A DNA stretch of 64,000 nucleotides. It comes from an uncultured Clostridia bacterium (GTDB lineage: Bacteria; Bacillota; Clostridia; Oscillospirales; Acutalibacteraceae). The notes beneath the pieces were generated by a model that was not told where the DNA came from, searched no databases, and saw only the letters and a program-made list of their open reading frames with translations. Below, piece by piece: positions 60,658-64,000 of this stretch. Both the position numbers and the translations under genes were made by a program. Numbering within the stretch: the stretch's first letter is position 1; each line of letters starts with the position of its first letter. The stretch is from positions 1-64,000 of the forward strand of contig CALHND010000004.1 of NCBI GenBank assembly GCA_938034875.1, in the 5' to 3' direction.

Positions 60658-62079
60658 TTATTTTATATAATCAATATCGTATTCAACAAGTTTCATTTGA
60701 TTCTCTTCCGCTCTATACAAAATACTTATAAATCGAAACGTTCCGCTGTTCTGAGGCAATGTATTATATTCAGATGTATCCATATTATAAATCAAAACAT
60801 AATCGTACATGCCACAATCACCAAAGGGAGAGGAAATACCAATTAAATCATTCGATACATTTGATAGCCATTTATCGTTTGCTACTATTTGTTTTTCAAA
60901 TTCTTCTACTGCAATCTTGTCAAAATATATGTAACTGGTAGAATAAATATATCCTCTTGAAACAGATTGTGTTCCTTTTGTCCAGTCTTGAGTGTTTATT
61001 TGTTTATGTGTGGGTATATCAATCCCCATTGTTTGTTCTATTCTAATAATCGGTGCATCGCTGTGTTCGTACGTGTTCGCAAAAATAAACGAAAAAGAGC
61101 CATAAATACAAAGCAATGCAACCATAATTATTCCGACTATGATATTCTTTTTGTATTTGTAGTTTTTCGACTTTAATACAAACCCTAAAACTATAGATGA
61201 AATAGGTATCGGAGTGAACAAGAAAAACACCCACATATTCTCTACAAAAAGACCATTTGAATTTGATATTGCTCCAACCAAAGCCAATGCACCGAAGATT
61301 GATAATAATGAAGTAACAAACAATAAAACTGATATTACTCTCCATTTGTCTGGAATGGGTGTATCTACTGTCTTTGATGGATTTTTATACATGTATGAAT
61401 AAAATGCAGAGTTTTCTTTCAAATCACTTTTTCGTACAATAAATGTTTGCCCACCGAATTGCAGAAACAACCACTTATTAAACTGTTGCATTTGTTCTAT
61501 ATCTGCAAAAAAACACTTTGATTCGCGAATTTTTACATTTTCGCGATATATGTTAACATCTATGTAATCTTCATAAATCTTATATTCATATGTTGATTTG
61601 CTAATTTGTTCAAAACTGTTTTTCCAAACTTTATTATAAGTGTTAATTCCTTTAATGCGGGAAACTAAACCGACAAAAAGCATACCGAAAGCAAGACCTA
61701 TCAAAAGGTCCGGCGCAGAAGTTCTAATAAAAAATATAATTAAAAAAATGCCTATTGCTGTAAAAAGAATAGGCCTTTTATAAAGGCTTTTGCATTGTAA
61801 TCGGTGTAACTCATTCAATTCTTCTTTTGTAAAATTAAACCGATAATCTTCTGTTGATTTAATTGCATTATTATGCTCTTTATTCTCAAAACCCAAAATT
61901 TCATCAACTGAAACTCCCAAGATTTCTCTCAGTCGTGCTAAATTGTCTATTGTCGGAAGAGTCTGGTCTTTTTCCCAAAGACTAATTGTTTGTCTGCTTA
62001 CAAGTAGTTTTTGACCAAGTTCTTCTTGCGACAACCCAAGTTCTTTTCTGCAATTTTGAATTTTTTCACCAACTGTCAT
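60658..62079 (-). CDS. XRE-family regulator fused to a membrane domain
   Basis: 473 residues from the ATG at 62079 (AGAGG upstream). Residues 3-60 are an HTH_XRE domain ('LGLSQEELGQKLLVSRQTIS'). A linker leads to five to six membrane helices and a C-terminal ~120-residue extracytoplasmic part ('YIYFDKIAVEEFEKQIVAND'). One-component membrane regulators of this build sense an external or membrane signal. Its own promoter region carries a palindrome, suggesting autoregulation. Confidence 0.8.
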   Translation of the reverse strand: MTVGEKIQNCRKELGLSQEELGQKLLVSRQTISLWEKDQTLPTIDNLARLREILGVSVDEILGFENKEHNNAIKSTEDYRFNFTKEELNELHRLQCKSLYKRPILFTAIGIFLIIFFIRTSAPDLLIGLAFGMLFVGLVSRIKGINTYNKVWKNSFEQISKSTYEYKIYEDYIDVNIYRENVKIRESKCFFADIEQMQQFNKWLFLQFGGQTFIVRKSDLKENSAFYSYMYKNPSKTVDTPIPDKWRVISVLLFVTSLLSIFGALALVGAISNSNGLFVENMWVFFLFTPIPISSIVLGFVLKSKNYKYKKNIIVGIIMVALLCIYGSFSFIFANTYEHSDAPIIRIEQTMGIDIPTHKQINTQDWTKGTQSVSRGYIYSTSYIYFDKIAVEEFEKQIVANDKWLSNVSNDLIGISSPFGDCGMYDYVLIYNMDTSEYNTLPQNSGTFRFISILYRAEENQMKLVEYDIDYIK

Positions 62080-62142
62080 AGAAGCACCTCTCTTGCATGG
62101 TTTAAGTATAGCATCAAACCGTTCAAAAAGATAGAATATATT

Positions 62143-62169
62143 ACTTGATTTTGTCAAGTGACACTTGAA
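62143..62169 (-). promoter_or_regulatory. Operator/promoter of the XRE-membrane regulator
   Basis: ACTTGA-ttttg-TCAAGT (62143-62159) is a perfect 6-bp palindrome, with a third half-site ACTTGA at 62163-62168. In the minus direction the palindrome includes TTGACA as -35, with TATCTT about 18 bp on as a weak -10. Overlap of operator and promoter suggests autorepression. Confidence 0.55.
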
Positions 62170-62254
62170 AAGGAAATGTGTTTAGTTAAATTCCTTTCCG
62201 AAATCCGATTTGGGCGGAGGATATATATAATCCAACTGCAGAAAATGATAAGAA

Positions 62255-62287
62255 AAAACCCAGAAACCATTGTGGCTTCTGGGTTTT
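62255..62287. terminator. Hairpin in an otherwise gene-free stretch
   Basis: AAAACCCAGAA/TTCTGGGTTTT with an inner CCA/TGG pair. It looks like a bidirectional terminator left without adjacent genes. The surrounding 62170-62500 shows no gene. Confidence 0.6.
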
Positions 62288-62500
62288 CTGCCCCGATTTC
62301 TTAATCGTTGCTATTTTGGTACGAGTACCCATAAGGGGCATGAACAAAGCCAGTGTTTATGCGGGTTTGTAGCCAATAAGTAATGTTACAATGCAAAAAA
62401 CAATAAAATTGACCTTTTTATTATGTAAAATGTGATTCGCACATTGGATTTAAAAATTATAATAAGATATAATTAAATTATAAAAAGAGGAGATGATATT

Positions 62501-62665
62501 ATGACTACGATGAATTATATTTTGAAGGTTAAAAAGAACGAGCTTGGGGTTGTCATAAATGCGCTTCATCATCAATATAAGAAACAACTTCAACAAAACG
62601 AAGCTGATGCCAGAATTGCGGACTTGTTACTTCGACTTCTCGCTTTTTATGATAAAGCAAAATAA
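62501..62665 (+). CDS. 54-residue hypothetical protein
   Basis: Short ORF beginning MTTMNYILKVKKNELGVVIN and ending 'IADLLLRLLAFYDKAK'. Helical and basic, no membrane helix. SD AGAGGAG at good spacing, and a strong terminator immediately downstream, so it is very probably expressed. No family known to me. Confidence 0.6.
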   Translation: MTTMNYILKVKKNELGVVINALHHQYKKQLQQNEADARIADLLLRLLAFYDKAK

Positions 62666-62682
62666 TTTAATACACATACTGC

Positions 62683-62721
62683 AGACCATTTGATTTTGAA
62701 ATCAGATGGTCTATTTTTTTT
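62683..62721 (+). terminator. Terminator after the small ORF
   Basis: 14-bp stem AGACCATTTGATTT/AAATCAGATGGTCT (one G-U pair) followed by ATTTTTTTT. Confidence 0.85.
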
Positions 62722-62970
62722 ATGCCATCTAATATTGATTTATCCAGCATGGAAATCAGACTTATTAATGCCATGAGTCGTGAAAGTGTATTACGTAGCT
62801 ATGTAGATGTACAGCGTAAAAATTACAATTATATTCTCATTGATTGCGCCCCGTCTCTTGGTATGCTGACAGTTAATGCTCTTACAGCAGCAGATAGTAT
62901 AATTATTCCGGCACATCCACATTTTTTGTCTGCAAAAGGACTGGATTTGCTTATGCGTGATATGATAGCT
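62722..62970 (+). pseudogene. ParA/Soj fragment, proximal-middle part
   Basis: The + frame reads 'PSNIDLSSMEIRLINAMSRE', 'YILIDCAPSLGMLTVNAL' (Walker A' region partner and Asp strand) and 'IIPAHPHFLSAKGLDLLMRD', all standard ParA. There is no N-terminal Walker A and no start context: the fragment begins right after a terminator. The homology stops at ~62970; the part that should follow is found on the opposite strand a little further on. Confidence 0.75.
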
Positions 62971-63017
62971 TTATCCACGATCATTTCCGATGCAATACGA
63001 TTTAGCAGACCCTGTAA

Positions 63018-63207
63018 AATGCTAATTCCTGCGACACTGGTTTCGGCAGCACGAATTGAATGTGGAATTTCTGTATCAAAAACATTAACCTTTCCACCAT
63101 AATGAGAACGCAACTCCGACATAACCTGATTTGCAAAATTTGTACGTTTATCAACCATAGTTAAAAGAATGCCGTCAATTTGTAGTTTAGGATTGATTCG
63201 TCTTTTT
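63018..63207 (-). pseudogene. ParA/Soj fragment, distal part in inverted orientation
   Basis: On the minus strand, 'VKRRINPKLQIDGILLTMVD', 'KRTNFANQVMSELRSHYGG' and 'EIPHSIRAAETSVAG' are the segments that normally follow 'GLDLLMRD' in ParA. Here they run opposite to the proximal fragment. So the gene is broken by an inversion of about 0.2 kb and cannot make a full protein. Confidence 0.75.
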
Positions 63208-63253
63208 ACTTTACTTACAGATACATGAAAAAACTATGAATTTTAAGAAACCC

Positions 63254-63300
63254 TTGACAAAATCCGAAATCGGATTTATACTATCAAAGTACGAAATCGG
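63254..63300 (+). promoter_or_regulatory. Promoter with CCGAAATCGG operators before marR
   Basis: TTGACA (63254-63259), 17-bp spacer, TATACT (63277-63282): consensus. The spacer is the palindrome AATCCG-aaat-CGGATT (63261-63276), and ACGAAATCGG recurs at 63291-63300. A MarR dimer bound there would block RNA polymerase, so autorepression is likely. Confidence 0.75.
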
Positions 63301-63323
63301 TTTTAGAAAATGGAGGGTTGGAA

Positions 63324-63785
63324 ATGAACGCCAAACAAATGAGAGGCTTTTCAAAGCTGTATAAGGTTGAAAAACAGTTAGACAATGTCTATCACTTGCT
63401 CGCAAAGCAAATCGGCGTGTCGGATTCGGTCTTCTGGACGATGTATTGTTTATGCGAAGAGGATTGCACGCTCACGCAGAATGATATTGCAGAAAATGTA
63501 GGTCTGCCAAAGCAGACGATCAATTCCGCGATCAACAATCTTGTAAAGGATGGTTATATCCATCTTGAGCAAAAGGCAATCGCACGCAACAACAAAGCGG
63601 TTTGCCTGTCGGAGAAGGGAAAGGATTTCTGTAAAAGGCATATGATGCCGATTCTTCTTTCTGAGGAAAGAGCCTTTGAGCGTTTATCCGAGAAGGAGCA
63701 GGAAACTTATCTTGCTCTTTCTGTGAAAGTAGACACATTGATGAAAGAGTGCCTAACTGAGCTTCTTGAGGAGAGGGAGGAGTAG
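63324..63785 (+). CDS. MarR-family transcriptional regulator
   Basis: 153 residues from the ATG at 63324 (SD GGAGG 7 bp upstream; a TTG two codons earlier is less likely). 'LTQNDIAENVGLPKQTINSAINNLVKDGYIHLEQ' (ends cited) is the MarR winged helix with the 'ARNNKAVCLSEKGKDF' wing. Usually controls a nearby efflux pump, which would lie beyond the window's right edge. Confidence 0.88.
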   Translation: MNAKQMRGFSKLYKVEKQLDNVYHLLAKQIGVSDSVFWTMYCLCEEDCTLTQNDIAENVGLPKQTINSAINNLVKDGYIHLEQKAIARNNKAVCLSEKGKDFCKRHMMPILLSEERAFERLSEKEQETYLALSVKVDTLMKECLTELLEEREE

Positions 63786-63788
63786 AGG

Positions 63789-63977
63789 ATGAGCAGCTGG
63801 CAATGGATTCTATGTCCTTTGTGCCATAGTAAAACAAGAGTGAAAATTACCGAAAACACAGAACTGAAGGAATTTCCCTTGTTTTGCCCCAAGTGCAAGG
63901 AAGAAACACTGATTAACGCAAAACAATTTCATATTTCCATAATCAAAAAGCCAGACGCAAAGACGCAGAGCGAATGA
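63789..63977 (+). CDS. Cysteine-rich KTR-domain protein
   Basis: 62 residues. 'WILCPLCHSKTRVKI' and 'FPLFCPKCKEETLINAKQF' make a CxxC...CxxC zinc ribbon with the K-T-R motif. This family is frequently found on Firmicute mobile elements next to regulators and resistance genes. Three bases after the MarR stop, so same operon. Confidence 0.82.
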   Translation: MSSWQWILCPLCHSKTRVKITENTELKEFPLFCPKCKEETLINAKQFHISIIKKPDAKTQSE

Positions 63978-64000
63978 TCCCGATGCCGGGATAAAAGCTC

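Overview
The window looks like a low-GC Firmicute of class Clostridia, most like an Oscillospiraceae/Ruminococcaceae gut bacterium. Evidence: an AT-rich backbone with a SpoIIM-like gene next to xerD, a SCIFF peptide with its radical-SAM maturase, a sortase-built SpaA-type pilus and a cohesin-like surface protein. This is inference; there is no 16S in the window. Three base compositions are visible by eye: about 50% GC at 1-2.75 kb, clearly GC-rich at 2.9-41.0 kb, and AT-rich from 41.4 kb on.

1-2.75 kb (+): the end of an ABC transporter ATPase, its lipoprotein substrate-binding protein (peptide/nickel class), a DtxR/MntR-type metal regulator and a winged-helix protein. 2.95-41.0 kb (-): an integrative conjugative element (ICE) read as one long, tightly overlapped series of genes. 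It holds VirD4/TraG, a toprim primase-like protein, a MobP-type relaxase with Sel1 repeats, an RHH accessory protein and candidate oriT, VirB4, a VirB1-like hydrolase, VirB6-like and small membrane proteins, a C5 DNA methyltransferase split over two overlapping frames, a complete Tad (type IVc) pilus set, SpoVG, a Dam-type methylase, and a large block of ArdA-like antirestriction paralogues with an ADP-ribosyltransferase-like protein. No integrase is visible. The right end lies against the 3' end of a tRNA-Lys gene; the left end and the recombinase are probably outside the window, so the 1-2.75 kb genes may be cargo.

41.3-60.3 kb is chromosome: tRNA-Lys, spoIIM-like/xerD, a YesL-like membrane protein, a ClC channel, a cohesin-like protein, tRNA-Ala inside a long stem, then a pilus operon at 48.2-57.2 kb (coiled-coil protein, signal peptidase I, tip adhesin, backbone pilin, class C sortase, minor pilin, degenerate sortase), a PLP decarboxylase and the SCIFF locus. 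60.6-64 kb holds an XRE-type membrane regulator, a small ORF, a ParA gene broken with its distal part inverted, and a MarR/KTR pair that looks like a mobile-element remnant.

Most notable observations: (i) about sixteen unrelated soluble ICE proteins, including the relaxase, the primase and all ArdA-like proteins, end in a short Glu/Gln-rich, Met-terminated tail, while structural T4SS/Tad proteins do not, which suggests a shared C-terminal translocation signal; (ii) a 374-bp stretch of the methyltransferase locus appears to code for conserved protein in two frames; (iii) the pilus operon contains a sortase and a CHAP-like domain that have both lost their catalytic residues.
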